A program made the position numbers and the translations under genes. The notes below the pieces were generated by a model that saw only the letters and a program-made list of their open reading frames with translations, was not told the DNA's origin and made no database searches. This document shows positions 23,150-37,600 of a stretch of DNA of 64,000 bases, in pieces; positions within the stretch are counted from its first letter, which is position 1; the number at the start of each line of letters is the position of its first letter. Source of the DNA: Calliphora vicina (Eukaryota; Arthropoda; Insecta; Diptera; Calliphoridae); assembly GCF_958450345.1 (NCBI RefSeq), contig NC_088783.1, forward strand, positions 17,239,701-17,303,700, read 5' to 3'.

Positions 23150-25190
23150 ATCATAATAATAAATACTTTTTGTTTTTTTTTTTTATTTTCAGAATTTAAT
23201 TAATAATGTTTTTATATATTGTTGTTAATATAAGTAACTGAATATTTAAAGAATTACATTTATTACAACTCCATATACATATTTGTATCCTTTTCTGTAT
23301 TTGAATTTTTAGTAATTTATCATCAGGACTAACTTTTAAGAAATAAAATAACAAGTCATTTTGGACATTGATGGAAAAAGTGGTCTATTATCATTCCCTA
23401 AAGAAAATATTGAATATATCTTTTTAAGGTTTATCTGAAATTCCAGAAATGGTTTTGTATTTAAACTGAAAATATTTATCATTTTGAAATTTGTAATTAT
23501 GTCCCTATTTTATGATCTCGGTTCATTAATTTTTTTCTGATACGAGGAGTTTGACGTTCTCAACAATGAAAAAACAAACCAAATCTTTCATTACAATCGT
23601 GATCACGTACAAATCGATTATACATTATGTTTTAACTTTCCACTGAAATTAAACTGATTAAGCGTTTTGATAACTCTTGAGATTGATACGTTTCATAGTT
23701 CTAAAAATAAGTTGATATACATACATATTTTTCTATAATTTCTTTATCTTTAAATTTCACATTTTTTAAATATTTAATAACCATGTCCGTTTACAATGAT
23801 TCATTCATACATAAACACTTGTAAAATCCTTTAATTTCACATAAATTTTGTAATTTACAACGCCGCAAATGTCAAAGGTTATTTTACATATTGTTGTACC
23901 AAAAAAAAATCAACCATGTGCTTTAATATCTTGCAATACAGTGTTCATTAAAATGATAAATTTATGTTTTTTTTTGGCACTTATTTTAATTCCTGTGAGA
24001 TCTTTTGCTTTAGTTTTTATAAATTTTATTAATTATTTTTGTTGCATACCATTCATTTTATATAACTTTTATTTAATTTCTGGTATTTCCAATCACTATT
24101 TCACTTGTATTAATCCTTGATCCGTTATCAGTGTTAAAAACACTTAAATATTTCTATTAACTATCTATATTCAAAATGTAGCACTTTTGGTATTATTTAG
24201 GAGGAAACGAGATTAGTGAATTAAACGACAAACCGATTGAAACTGAATTTCAAATTCGAATGTTGTCCAACTTATTGCCACTAATTTTGCACAGCCACAG
24301 ATATGTGGTTTATCGGTGAATTTTTTTTTCGGTGGATTTTTGATAAGATTTGTCAATTGCTTGTATTAATTCAGATTATAAGTTACCAAAAACACCTGCA
24401 CAACAAAGTTTTCTTTTGTTTTAATTACAAAATAATAACGACTGTGGGGCCTAAAAAATATTTGATTTGTAATCTAAAGTAGTATGTAAAAATAATTGCC
24501 TTAATACAATTAGGAATTTCCAAAATTTTTAGCTTGTTCTGCTGTTATATGAGTATGCTATTTTATTTTCTGCTCTAAATATTTATTTTAAGCAAAAGTT
24601 TTATAAAGCCCTGGCTATATCATAAAATTTGTCTTGGTATCCACTCATCTGTTGTTTCCAACAGGTGTTTATTCTGGTTACAATCTTAGGTTTTTATTAT
24701 TACTAAAAATTTTATTGATAAAAATCTAACACCTGTTCGATTTGTACTATTTTTTGTTCTTCGTTTATTGGTTCATTCTTAACTTATTGCCATCAATAAT
24801 AAGTTGATAAGCGAAATTATTCATATTCATTTTAGCTGTTAAAACAATGTTATTGACATTTTCAAAATAAAAACGATTTTTTATTAGCAATCATCTCCAT
24901 AGGAGTGTTCACATTAAGTTTTATTAATTAATTGTTGTAAGTTTTTAATTTGTACTATACATTTTTGATATTCAAGACTAAAACATGTTTTTAATAAATT
25001 TATACATATGTGCTGCAAGAGATAAAATCTCAGTTATAATGAGCTTTATTTTAAGATCGTATTCCAAATTATTGTACCTAGGAAAAATAGTGATCTTCTC
25101 TCTGTGCTATCTTATAAATTAGTGCTGCAAAAAACTCCCAACTGAAACATTAGGGAAATATCTCTTGTTTCAAATCCTGATTTCAAATGA
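23150..25190. other. AT-rich intergenic stretch without a recognised gene
   Basis: The region has only short chance frames (for example 23869-24120) and scattered homopolymer tracts. I see no transposon ends or conserved protein blocks. Confidence 0.4.
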
Positions 25191-25197
25191 AACAGTA

Positions 25198-26175
25198 GAA
25201 ATTACGAAAGAAAATACTCAAGTTGCTATTGATCGTGTTAAATATTAGCCCACAGTACTCTAAGCAAGGCGAATTTATATACCATTTGGTGTCGGTGGCG
25301 AATTCAGGCAAATACGAGCGAATTCATTAATTATTCATATATGAAGTTTGACATTCGAAAAAACTCTTTCATTGTTTCGAATGTCAAACTCCATATAAAA
25401 ACAAGTAAGAGATCTATATTCGGCTGTGCCGAATCTTATATACCCTTCACCAAATTATACTTCAAAATACAAATTTTAAATATTTTTAGGTAAACAAAAT
25501 TTATTTTTTTTCCAAAGCTGTATTTTCCATTTTTTGAAAAAAAAAAATTTTAATTGTTATTAATTTTTTTTTTAAATTTTTTAATTATTTTTTTTTTTAA
25601 ATTTTAAAAAAAATTTTTTGTTTTTTTAATTTTTTTTGGTGAAAAAAAATTTCGGGTTAAAAAATATTTTTTCCGATTTTGACCCATTGTAGGTCCAACT
25701 TATTATAGTCTTATATACGTCATTGCAAAGGTCTTTGAAATATCTATCATTAGATATCCATATTGTTTATATTAATGACTTAGTAATCCAGATATAGGTC
25801 GAAAATAGATCAAAAATCAAGGTTGTCCAGGTTTTTTCCTCATATCTCCGATTTTGCTGATTTTAAATAGCAAACTTCTCGAAAGCATGTCTGACAGAAT
25901 TATTGGGGTCTTCAGAAAATTGATTTCAACAGACAGACAGACGGACATGGCTTAATCGACTCCGCTATCTATAAGGATCCAGGGTCGGAAAACTATATTT
26001 TGGAAATTACAAACTTATATAAACCCTTCTCACGAATAAAAATTAATGAATTCGCTCGTATTTGCCTGAATTAGACACCGACACCACCAGATACATAAAT
26101 TCGCCTTGCTTAGAGTGATGTGGGCGAATACTTAATATGATCAATAGCAACTTGAGTATTTTCTTTCGTAATTTC
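25198..26175. repeat. Large palindrome (family B) with a family A insert in its loop
   Basis: The left arm 25198-25334 and right arm 26036-26175 are inverted copies. GAAATTACGAAAGAAAATAC on the left pairs with GTATTTTCTTTCGTAATTTC on the right. GGCGAATTCAGGCAAATACG pairs with CGTATTTGCCTGAATT. At the inner edge GAAGTTTGACATTCGAAA...TTTCGAATGTCAAACTCC (25347-25393) forms its own hairpin. A reversed family A repeat fills the centre. The GGCGAATTC text links this to the cluster at 44450-46145. Confidence 0.8.
25405..26035 (-). repeat. Family A dispersed repeat, full reverse copy
   Basis: It starts with the terminus AAGTAAGAGATCTATATTCG and GCTGTGCCGAATCTTATATA. It then runs through the A/T tract, ATTGTAGGTCCAACTTATTA, CAGACAGACGGACATGGCTT and AATCGACTCCGCTATCTATA to AAACCCTTCTCACGAA. 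It sits in the loop of the family B palindrome. Confidence 0.88.
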
Positions 26176-26329
26176 CACCGACACCATCTGGTATATAAAT
26201 TCGCCTTGTGTATGACTGACGTATCTTTTCAACGCGGTTTTTGTTTTTAATAACTTTTCATATGCCATTTTTAAGATTACATATCTGTCATTTATTCAAC
26301 ATTATAGTGTAAACAACAACGTTTTTGTA

Positions 26330-26995
26330 GTTTCGAAAATTTCTAAATTTGTACCAATAAAGCGTCATATGCGGGAAGTTTTGCTTTACTTCTTCAATTT
26401 GAAAAAAAGTCCCTCTGAAGTACACCGATTGCTCAACAAAGTTTGAAGACCAAGAATTGGAGGCAATACATGATGAAGATTGTGCAAAACTCAACAAGAG
26501 CTTGCAAAATCATTGGGAGCTACTCAAGCATTAATTTTAAAACGTTTGCGAGCAGCAGGATTCATCCAAAAGCAGGGCAATTTGGTACCCAATACGTATT
26601 GAAACCAATAGACATTGAAAGAAGATTTTGCATGTCCGAAATGATGCTTGAACGCTTTAAAAGAAAATAATTTTTGCAACGCCTCATTACTATGAGACGT
26701 CATTACGATGAAAAATGGATCCATTACTATAATCCGAAGCGTAAGAGATCGTAAATATCCAACCAGCTAAATATCCAAGCGCTAAGGTAATTCTCTGTAT
26801 ATGGCGGCATCAAATTATTATGAACTGCTAAAGTCTGACATTGTCTGGTCAGGGAACCTCTACCGAACATAACTGATTCGTTTGAATCGAGTATTGGCCG
26901 ACAAACTTCCAGAATATGCGTTCAGACATGAAACCGTAATACTCCATTATGACAACACTCGGCCACATATTGCATTACCTGTTAAAAACTGTTTG
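26330..26995 (+). pseudogene. Decayed mariner (DD34D-type) transposase, 3' truncated
   Basis: Blocks in order: KRHMREVLLYFFNLKKSPSE with VHRLLNKV, QELAKSLGATQALILKRLRA, AAGFIQKQGNLVPN, a WIHYYNPKRK-like block, YYELLKSDI, LIRLNRVLADKLPEYAFRHE and VILHYDNTRPHIALPVKNCL. The order is that of Mos1-like mariner transposases. There are several frameshifts and stops, and the text ends before the last catalytic block. Confidence 0.82.
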
Positions 26996-26999
26996 TTTA

Positions 27000-27499
27000 C
27001 AATATTTTTTTAAATTAATTTTAATTGGCAACTTTTAATTTAATTTTAACTATAAAATCAGTTTTATTCTAAGTTACCGTTAAAATATTTCTTATCCCTA
27101 AAAATCGTATAAGAACTCAAGAAAAACCCGCTTAACTGAAACACAAACTCTGGCAACACTAAAATCAACACTCAATTGCTCTCTCAATTTCATGACTGTC
27201 ATCAAATGCTGTACAAACAAGCCCTTTTTGGACAAAATGTTACCCCTTTTAGTGGTACTGTCAATGAACGGATGACCAAAGCGAAATAGGAAAAATAAAA
27301 GAAACTTTGACTTCCGTTTTCCGCTAACAAAATGCCTAGAAATGTGCAACAATATTCTCATTTTATACAAACAATGTTATGGTTATCTACGGTAAACAAA
27401 TGTCAAATGTAGCTGACAATTTAAATATGTATGATAAGAAATGAAGAGAAGAGCGAAATACCAGTTTGATTTTATCAACCCACATCTGATTTAAAATGC
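27000..27499. other. Upstream flank of AMPdeam, no gene seen
   Basis: No conserved protein block or repeat was recognised. A minus-strand frame at 27098-27370 is judged accidental. Promoter elements for the first AMPdeam exon may lie here or just downstream. Confidence 0.35.
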
Positions 27500-28505
27500 A
27501 AACCAAAGCAAAAACAACCAACTAACCAGTCAGCCAGCCAGCCACCGAACAAATCAAGCAACCAACACTACTGTTGCTGCTCTCGCATACATATCTATGC
27601 AAACTTTTGCTAAAAATCATTCAGTATTTTCTCAGCATTTGACAATTTAACAATTTGTGCGGACAAAAAATAGCGTTTATTTATTTAGTTTTTTTCTACT
27701 AAACACTAATGTTAAAATTTAAACATATTTAAATACAAATATAGATAAAATAATAAAAAAACATTTTAAAAACAAACAGATTTTATGTACAACAACAAAA
27801 ATATGTGCAAAAATTTTTAATAAATAAACTTGTTTTTTTTTTTACTGTAAAAAACAAAAACAAGAGAAGGCGAAGAAAATAAAACAAAAGAAGAAGAACC
27901 ACATACACTTAATCGACAACAACAACCACAAAAATAAGCCAACGCACAAAAACAAAGCATTTTATTATTATTATTGTTGTTGCTGTTATTTACACCTAGT
28001 ACATGGGTATGTACACACGTATGTACATATTTGTATAAATAATTGACTAACTAAATAACTCACCGACCAACAAACAATTATACTACTACGTCGCCACTAT
28101 CGTTGTTTTTGTAGTTAGTCGTTTTTCGTTGTTTGATACATTTTCATTAATTGTTCGTTATTGCAAAAACATACCGACAAACTCAGCAAACACACACTCC
28201 CAATCATACACACGTTGCAACATAAATCTATTTAATCGGAAAAATTGTTAATGCGAGAGTGAGTGAGCTTAGAGGCAGTCATTAAATTGGAATTTTTCCT
28301 TAATAAAAACATACACAAACTAGTGAAATAATAAAAAAACTACATCAAATAATAAACTAAAATACCTACAAAGTAAACATTATTTTATTAGTGAAGTGTA
28401 GTGAAGTGCTTTCGTCTAGGAGTCTATTAAAAATACAACAAAGAGTAGAAAAAAAGCAAAAACAAATTTCTAAAATAAAGTGTGCTATTGTACGAGAGAA
28501 TTAAA
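27500..28505 (+). promoter_or_regulatory. AMPdeam: Probable promoter and long 5' leader of AMPdeam first exon 1a
   Basis: The composition changes to a run of AAC/CAA/AAG-rich text (for example AACAACCAACTAACCAGTCA, GAAGAAGAACCACATACACT, CGACAACAACAACCACAAAA). This is typical of long fly 5' leaders and differs from the flanking repeat wreckage. It runs directly into the start codon at 28506. I could not fix a TATA box or initiator. Confidence 0.45.
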
Positions 28506-28620
28506 ATGCAAAGTTATGCTGATGCACGCTTCCGAAGCTATGGCTTCGACACCGACATGGAAATGGACACAGAGACAGAATCTCCTACTGCTACTGCTGT
28601 TGTGGTGAAATCGAAATCAA
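28506..28620 (+). CDS. AMPdeam: AMPdeam alternative first coding exon 1a
   Basis: 38 codons plus one base: MQSYADARFRSYGFDTDMEM, then an acidic and Thr/Ala-rich stretch ending VVVKSKS, followed by a consensus GTAAGT donor. Phase 1 matches the acceptor at 44025. An RFRSYGFDTDME-type acidic N-terminus is isoform specific. The neighbouring A/C-rich leader supports a real promoter here. Confidence 0.8.
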
Positions 28621-31600
28621 GTAAGTTTTTCATTCTATAAAATTCTATGCGATTTTTTTAATGTAAATGTACAATGTTGTTGTTGTTCTTGTTGTTGCTG
28701 TTTTTATTTTTATCCATGTACGCAATGAAATGTTGCCAGATGTTGAGGATTAAATTAAAAAGGATATAGGATTATATTTAATTTACTTTAAATGTAGTTT
28801 AGTGGGGTTAGGTTTTATTTTTTCCGTTAAATCATTAATTTATTGTTAAAAATTCTGTTTAAAACGTGAAGTCTGTGTATGATGACGTTATATTTTATTC
28901 TTTGTAAGAACAAAATGCAAGCTACATATTATTTTTTGTCCAATTTTAGAAAATTGTTTTTGTGAAGTATAATATAAAATACTGTGGTCTTAAAGAATTT
29001 TGGCATCGATTTATTAGTGCATATTTTGTTCTTAAGAGTTCATATATTGCATTTATTTCAGTATATTATTACTTTTTACAGCATATTTGGCTTTTTAGAG
29101 CATATTTTACTTACATATTTCATAATTTTTCTTATTTAATATTAGTTTTTTATCAAAAATTTCTTTTTATGTTGAAATCAATTCACCAAATAACTTACAT
29201 ATTTTGTGTATGACTTAAAAATGCGAGATTTGAGTTTTAACTTTTACACCTATACCCCGGTTTGCATCGCTAATTGTTGCCAGAGAAATGCGACGCAAAC
29301 CGAAGCACGATTTTCCACACATTTGTATTGATTTTCATTTAATTGATTAAGAAATTGATAATTTTAGCTGAAAAAATTGGCATTGGTGTATTTTGAAAAA
29401 TTTGTACAATACAAATTCATTCAAAGTATGTATTGGCCATTTTTTAGCTATGACCTTTTCCCTTCTTTCTGGCAACATTTTTCTTTTGAGACCAAGAACG
29501 AATCAAGTCAATATCGGATACTCTGTTCCAAACTGAAGCCTATCCCAGAGAGAGCGTTCTGCTTCGATCGAAACAAATTGTAGTATGACGGGAAAATGTC
29601 TGGACTATAAAGCGAGTGAGGCAAATATCCCAACACTTTTTTCTAAATATGTAGTCATTAACAGGTATTGCAACATGTGGCCGAGTCATGATAGAATATC
29701 ATGACAACACTGAATGAATCAGTTGTTTTCGGTACAGATTCCCTGTGATGGTCTGGGCAGATATCAGATTGGCTTTGGTATCGATTCGGCTAGTTGGCCG
29801 GGCTTCACGTATAAGCTATTACGCTTCGGGTTATCGTAATGCATTCATTTTTTTCGCAAGTAACGGCGTATATAAGGCTATAGTAAGTCGGACCTACAAT
29901 GGGTCGAAATCGGTAAAAATATTTTTTAATCCGAATTTTTTTTCCAACAAAATTTTTTGTCATAAAATTTTTTTTACTAATAAATTAAAAAAATTTTAAA
30001 ATTAAAAAAGAAATTTTTAAAAATTTTGTTTGCCATAATATTTGTATTACTAATAAATAAAAAAATAAATTTTGAAAAAAAATAAATTTTGAAAAAAAAA
30101 AAATTTTGTTTCCAAAAATAATTTGGTAATAAGATTCGGCTGTGAAGAATATTGCTCTCTAACTTGTTTTACTTGTACTTGTTTTTTATACAATATGCTG
30201 TATAATTTACACTAAATCCCCGATCAGGGTTATTAATGTGGATCGGACGCAAATCGAATCACTTTCTCTCATGTAATTGTAATGTTTTCTTATTATTTGG
30301 TTCAAGAAGAAAAATTGTTGATCAAAAGTTTAATAAAAAACCAAATAGAAAATAAAATTTTATTTTCTACCTATTCCAACAAGTCCTTCCAATTATTCCT
30401 ATAAAGAGTCTAGAATTAGACGAATGTACATTTGAAATTTATCAAATAACAATTTTTTCAAAATTATTACAAAGCAAATCAAAGACATTACAATATACAT
30501 AAATAGAACGTCGAAATCATAACGATGCAGTCTCTTCATAATGTTACTTTAATATTTAAATACATATTAAATTTCCATATTTTTGTTTGGTTATTTAAGA
30601 ACATTAACATAATCTGGCAACATAATACGTGTAGACACACACAGACATCTTAATTACAATTTCTTTCCTTAATCCTGCAGTCGTATTCTGGTCTGCGTTC
30701 TAATTTTTTTGTAATTGTTATCGATTATTACACATTTTTTGTTCGTGTCTAAATGTTGCCAAATATTTGTCTTATTTTTTTTTTACTTTATTCATGTTCA
30801 GTTGTTGTTTCGTTCTATAAAATTAGGACATTTCCGTTTTAGAAGCATTTGTTGTATAGAAAGAGAAAAAAAAACATATGTAAATACAGTATGTGTAAGT
30901 TATAATCGTACATTAGAAATAATATTTAAAATATATGTATATGGATTTTAGTTTAAACTAAAATATATTAAAATAAATTAAAATTTACAATTTTGTAAGT
31001 AGAATTACTTTAGTGAAATTTCATATTTTTTATATTTGAAACATTGAAATAATGATATTTTTAATATAGAATTTCTGGTAACGTTAGGTATAGTCCGTAT
31101 GTATGCTTGAACTATGACCTTTTAGCACCAAATAATGTAATTATGAATGACTCATTTCAACGTAAATTTAAGTGATTTCAAATTCCTTTTTATTTATAAA
31201 AAAATTATTAATTAAAATGATTACTTCTAAATAAGTAAAAAACATTTTTAACATTAATATATTCACCACTTTAAATAGTGCGCAGAAGTACTCGCATATT
31301 AGTAGCAAATATCCAACGCTGTTGTTTACTTTAACTGTCTTACAAAAATTTTTGCCGGTTAGTTTAAATTTATTTTATTCATTTGACTCAATCAACCAAC
31401 CGCTTAATATTTTTATTTAGTATAATAAAGAATTGTGTTATAAATAGAAACAGAAATATATATGTATGTACATACAAATGTTCCTAATTGATAAGCTTCA
31501 CCGAAAATGGGTTAAAATTGTATATTAAAGTTTTTTTCCTTAAATTTTGTATTATTTTTTTTTATTATTTAACACACCTATTCGACGAAAGCGTCTTCTG

Positions 31601-34600
31601 CTCATCAACAAAGTAATTTTTTTCTATATTTTTAGACAAACAAAAATCAAATTTTGTTTCTATTGTTATTATTTGTTCAAAGTTTATAGTATATTTTATT
31701 TTCCTAGTACAATGCGAGTGTCAGAAAAGAAGCAATAAAAAAAGAGTACTATATTTTTATTTTGTGCATATAAAATTGTTTTTGTTTGAATTTGCCATTA
31801 TTTCTCATTTCTGTGTTTTTAACCACATGCATAAGGTATGGTGTAATTGATTTGTCTCTATCGTAGGTAACACTATTGAAATGTGGAAAATTTTGAAATT
31901 AGTTCCTAGAACTAATTTGCAAACTGAGTTGTTTTAAAAAAAAATCTAAAATAATTCGAAAAATTCTTTTTGTGTGAAAGAATTATTCAAATGGAATATT
32001 TTATGGTATTGTTAGAACAAACTTTAGATCAGTGATCGTCATAAATAGAACGTAGAACTTGGATTATATTATTATGTTATGTACGTTTTTTCTCTTTTGT
32101 AATCTGACCAGCTATTGATTGTGATTTTGTTGTTGTTTTGATATTTTTTATGAACATTCGTGTTATGTTTTTATAGGTAAATAACTGATCATGTTCGGGC
32201 TCTGGTTGCTATGAGAACCGATCACTGCTTTAGATTGTGAGTCTGAGAAGTTTTGAATCTCATATTAATAACAAAAAAATTGTACCCAACATAATATATG
32301 AGTGTGGGTTAATAAGTCCGCTATTTTTTGAATTTCCCGGCTCTTAACTGAAAAGGCAATGCTGCTCCTGTCAACAGGTATCTGTCAGTTGACTCCTGTT
32401 AAAAATTTTAACAAGCTGCGTATTTAAGTTGTGTTGGACATCCATTAATAGTAGATTACCTAGTGACTTGAGGAGAATTTCGTCTGCTCATTAAGCATTA
32501 TTTTTTGGGAAAATACTATGGGAACTCTGCACCATCAATTTCAATGGTAAAAAGTGCTTTACTTAATTTCGTTGTGGCTTTACAAGCACGGAAGATGCTG
32601 AAAGTAATGGATGTCCAGCTGAGGTCTCTACATTCGAAACAATTGAAAAAATTCACGAGATTGAAAGTGCGAGAGATTGTGGAAGCTATAGTCATCTCAC
32701 ATGGTTCCGTGATTTCAATTTTCAATCATCACTTTGATATGCGAATGTTTTCCGCAAGATGGCTACCGCATTTGCTAACAATCGGGTGCACATGTGCAGT
32801 TTCCAATGTAAAATTCCATGAATTAGGCTAGGAAATGCTCCCTCTTCCGCCCTATTCTTCGGATTTAACCTGATGAAATGTCTCGGTGGAAAGAGATTTG
32901 ACTCCAACAATGAAATCAGCTCACAAAAAATACCTATTTTGATGACCTCGACAAATCTTATTTTTTTGGAAGAGATAACACAAAATTGGAGAAACATGGA
33001 CAAAGTGCACTCTTTTGTCCCATTTTTCATGACCATTTTGCATAAAAGTGGCTCAATTTCTCCTACAATGTGAGGGAGGATTTGGAATTGTTGGCATAAA
33101 TCTTTGACTTCAAATAACTCCATAAATATAAATCCAATAGTATTAAATCGCACGATCTAGGGGCTGCTTTTCAGCAGCTTTTCACTGCTTGCTTTTCAGT
33201 GAGTATATAAATATTGTCCAGGACGCCTAACTCTCACATACTGCTTGATATTAACATTTGAACGACCAGTTTGTTTATCACCAGCTACTGATCCAAACAC
33301 CCTGAACTTACCAATTACTGTGTTGACAGTTGACGAAGTTAAATCAATATTCCGAACGAAATTTTAGAACTGTGGCCAACAAACTTTCATTATTTTTTTA
33401 AATATTGTTTAACAATAAAAACGCTTAATTTCGTTGTGGCCTTACAAGCACGGAAGATGCTGAAAGTTATGGATGCCCAGTTGAGGTCTCTACATTCGAA
33501 ACAATTGAAAAATTTCACCAGATTGAAAGTGCGAGAGATTGTGGAAGCCATAGTCATCTCACATGGTTCCGTGATTTCAATCATCACTTTGATATGAGAA
33601 AGTTTTTCGCAAGATGGATACCGCATTTGCTAACAATCGGATTCACATGTGCAGTTTCCATGGCAAAATTCCATGAATTAGGCTAGGAAATACTCGCTCT
33701 TCCGCCCTATTCTCCGGATTTAGCCCCGAGTGACTATCTCTTGTTTCCAAATCTCGATGTTCGATTCCTACTAACCCTAAACTGTTAGCTGTCAAACTGT
33801 ACAATTGTAAATATTCAAATATTCATGCGTGAATTTAGGAATATTTTTATTAAGGTGAAGAGTATTTCAGATTCGGTACAGCCGAATATAACACTACCCA
33901 GCTGTTCTAGTAAGTTTACCTATTATTGGGATCACCAACCGTAGGCGATATAGCCATGTCCGTGTGTATGTTGAAATCAACTATCAGAAGCCTCCAAATA
34001 ATTACATTCATGATTGATACCTTCATATATCCGATATAGTCCAACTTAGATTGCTATCGGAGAAAATCGGCCGGCAAGTGGCTGAGATAAAAGTAAAAAA
34101 ACGCGATTACTTCAATTTTTAAATGTGTCACCTCAATTTTTTATTTCACCAAAATTTTTTTCACCAAAATTTTTTTTCATCAATTTTTTTCACCAAAATT
34201 TTTTTTCAGCAATATTTTTTTTCACCAAAATTTTATACACCATTTTTTTTTTTTTATTTTTCTTAAAGTATACATACTTTAGTGAAGGGTATATAAGATT
34301 CGGCACCCCCGATTATAGCACTCTTACTTTTTTGCTATTTGTTTTTGTTATTAGTACAGTTAAGCTAAAAACAAGTTCATTATTCTCAGCGGCATTATTT
34401 TGATTTTGTACAACAATTCAGTTCTACTTCGTGAAGCAGATAAATAAGATTGACAACGATAAAAATTGTTTAAAATTATAAAATTAAAAAAAAAGGAAAA
34501 TTACAAATTATAAAAAATTTATTTATTTATTACCAGTGAATACTGTAGCAGTTTAAAAACAACAACAAACCAAAAAATTGCAATTGCATTTAACAAAGTT

Positions 34601-37600
34601 CCTAATTTAACAAAAGTGCTACAAACTAAAAGAAAAATTTGAAAAATTATACAAACCTCTTCAACCAAAATAAAAATAAAAAAATACATGTAATTAATTA
34701 CGTATGAATATAGAAAAAAAGTGAATTTTGTTATAATAAATTTTTATTTTTTTTATAAATAAGAATATTTGTTTATTATGCAATCTTGGTGAAGTGCAGT
34801 AAATTGATATGAAAGCAAAATACAAATTGCAGTAAAACTTCATGATGATGATGACAGCTGATTTGTGTGTGTGTGTTTTTTTTTTTGTTTGTTTTGCTTT
34901 CATTGTAGCTGTCTGTCAGTCTGTTCGTCTGTCTGTCTTTTACTAAATGTGAAATGCAATCATTTTTCTATTTAAATTTTTTAAAAGCCTATTTATATAC
35001 ATATTTATTTATTTATATAGTACACACTTGTATACTTATATTTTATTTTGAAGTTTATTTACCTATTTTCTTTGCCAATTTGTTAATATTGTGAAAAATA
35101 TACAAAAAAAAAATAAGAAAACAACAAGAACCATATTAATAATAATTTATAATAACAATAATAAATTTCGTTGAAAATAAAATGCGTTGTACAGATTGGG
35201 GAAAATAAAGACGATTTTTAAATGATTCATAGACAGCCGAGAACAAACAGTACGAGTATTTATGAGTTTGTTTACATTTGAATGAAATTCGATGTGCTTT
35301 TGTGACGTTTAACTATGTGAAATTATTAAACATTTACAATTATACATACTAGGGATTGCAAATTGATTTTAATAGAATCATAATCGCACATTAAATATTG
35401 CGATTAGGATTAAAAAGTTCGAGTTTTAATTAAACATTTCAGTTAAAATATGTTCCAATTCATACATATTAAATTAACTTTTGAAATAAACTCGAGACTT
35501 AATTTATATATTTTATTACTTAAATATATTTCAATTTGAATATACATACATATGTATCTAAATCAATATGGTAGGTTTTTTAACTAGGATCTATTCGTAT
35601 CTAAGGTTTTTATATGAAATTCCGATTTGTTTTTTAATACCGATTGTGCAAAAACTAATAACTTTTCAGGCATCGCACAGTAGTTTAGAAGCGTTTTTTG
35701 GAAATAATTAAGAATCTCGTGAACTATTGGAGATATTGTTACGAAATTTCAATGTCTTGGAAAAAACAAGACAACCTCGATTTTTTGACCAATTTTTGAT
35801 CTACACACAGCTTCAAAAGTGAGTAAACACCCGCGAATTGTTTGATTTTTTTAGGATCATGAAAATCATTATAGTCCGACTTAAATATTTTTTTCACAAC
35901 AGAATCTATTATTCAACTCAATTTTCAACAAACCGCAACATTAAAATTTTAATCGATGAATATTTTCATTATCTTAAAAAAATCAAATATTTTTTGGTGT
36001 ATACGCACTTTTGAGGCTCACTGTATATCTGGATTACTAAGAAGAAGATCTAAATAAAATAGAGCATATTTTTTTTAATTTTTTTCTAAAAATTTCTTAT
36101 TTCTCTTGTAGGGAACAAATCTATTCCGGCTAGTATATATTTAGTATATGTTTCTGAAAGAAAATTTAACGTAAGTTCGTGTAAAATAAAAATGTATAAT
36201 TTAAGGAAACAGAGCCGCTCTGCGCACACTGTGGTAAATCACAAATCTAGCTGGACAAAATAAAAAAAAATAATGTCTGGCAAAATTCCTTCTTCTTAAG
36301 GTAAATTATCTGCGAGTTGTTAAGTTTTCCCTAATTAATTTGCCACGTAAAAAACATAAGGTAGACATGTTATATATCAATGGATAGAGAATTTTGTCTA
36401 CTTTTCAAATATAACTTTTGACAATTAAAAAATTCATGGAATACTTTTTTGAAAAATATGACAAAAAATGCTTTTTATTAAGTTTTTGCATAGATACAAA
36501 TTTTTAAAATTGTAATAAAATTTTTATTTATGAAAATTTTGAAATGAAATTTTACACTTATATAGATTTTTTTATTGAAAATGAAAAATAAAAACAAATT
36601 TTGAAATTTGTAATCAGGAATCCCGCAATTCCCAAAAAAGTATTGAAAAATTCCAAAAATGGGATATTTTCGTTTTTTGGCTATAATATCCATACCAGGG
36701 TCGGGGTTATCGGAACCCTTTACAAAATAATTAAGAACATATTGGGCCATCTAAAATGGGTTACTATATTTTGATATCGACTATGCGATTTGAGAATTTT
36801 TGCCCTAAAGTTGAATTTTACAGAAAAAATAGGCGTTTTTTGAATGAACCTGGTCCCCTCGGTATCAAAAATTATAAATTTTTTTTCATTTAAAATATTT
36901 GGTGTAAAGTTAGCTTTTTAAAAAGTATAAATTCATTATGCATCTTTTTAGAAATTTTTTAGGTAACTTAAAAAGAAAAAAAGTACTTTTTTCCCAAAAA
37001 AAATAGCGAAAAATCGACTTTTTTAAAATCAAATGCATATATACATCTGTTGTCAATTCTATGAAAGAAAAATGGAGAAAATCGGGAAATATTTGGAACC
37101 GCGGTCATCAAAAAACTGGAGTAGGGTGGGAAAAAATGTTGAAAATTTAATTTTCAAATGCGAATATCTCCTAAGCTATAAGAGATAATTGATATATAAT
37201 TACCATACCCGAGGTGTCCTACTTTGGGGACCCCTGACCCAGCTCATGAGGTCCAGATTAAACTCGACAACACTTCCCCTTTGCGCATGTGCAATTTCAT
37301 TTAAATCGGACTAAGGGTTTAGAAGTTACCGATTTATTTCCCTCTTTTTTTTGCTCATACCACTGCACTATAGTTCAAAGTATCACTTTTTCCGTGCGAA
37401 ATTAATAACTATTAAAGTATTCTACTGTTTGATACCAAAATTGGACCATAGGTAGAAATACTTATATTTTCAACAAATTTAAGAAAAAATTAACCCTTTG
37501 TCGACCATTAACCCATCAGGAGTAAAATGAAGTAAATTCATTGCTTTTGATTAGAAAAAATTTAGTTCATATTAGTTTTCAGTCAAATTAGTTGAATCAG

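Noticed and set aside
23869..24120. 83-codon frame resembling a membrane peptide
   Set aside because: Low-complexity Phe/Ile-rich text, no family features, no gene context.
34125..34403. 92-codon frame rich in Phe and Asn
   Set aside because: It is the CACCAAAATTTTTTT tract of a family A repeat read in frame.
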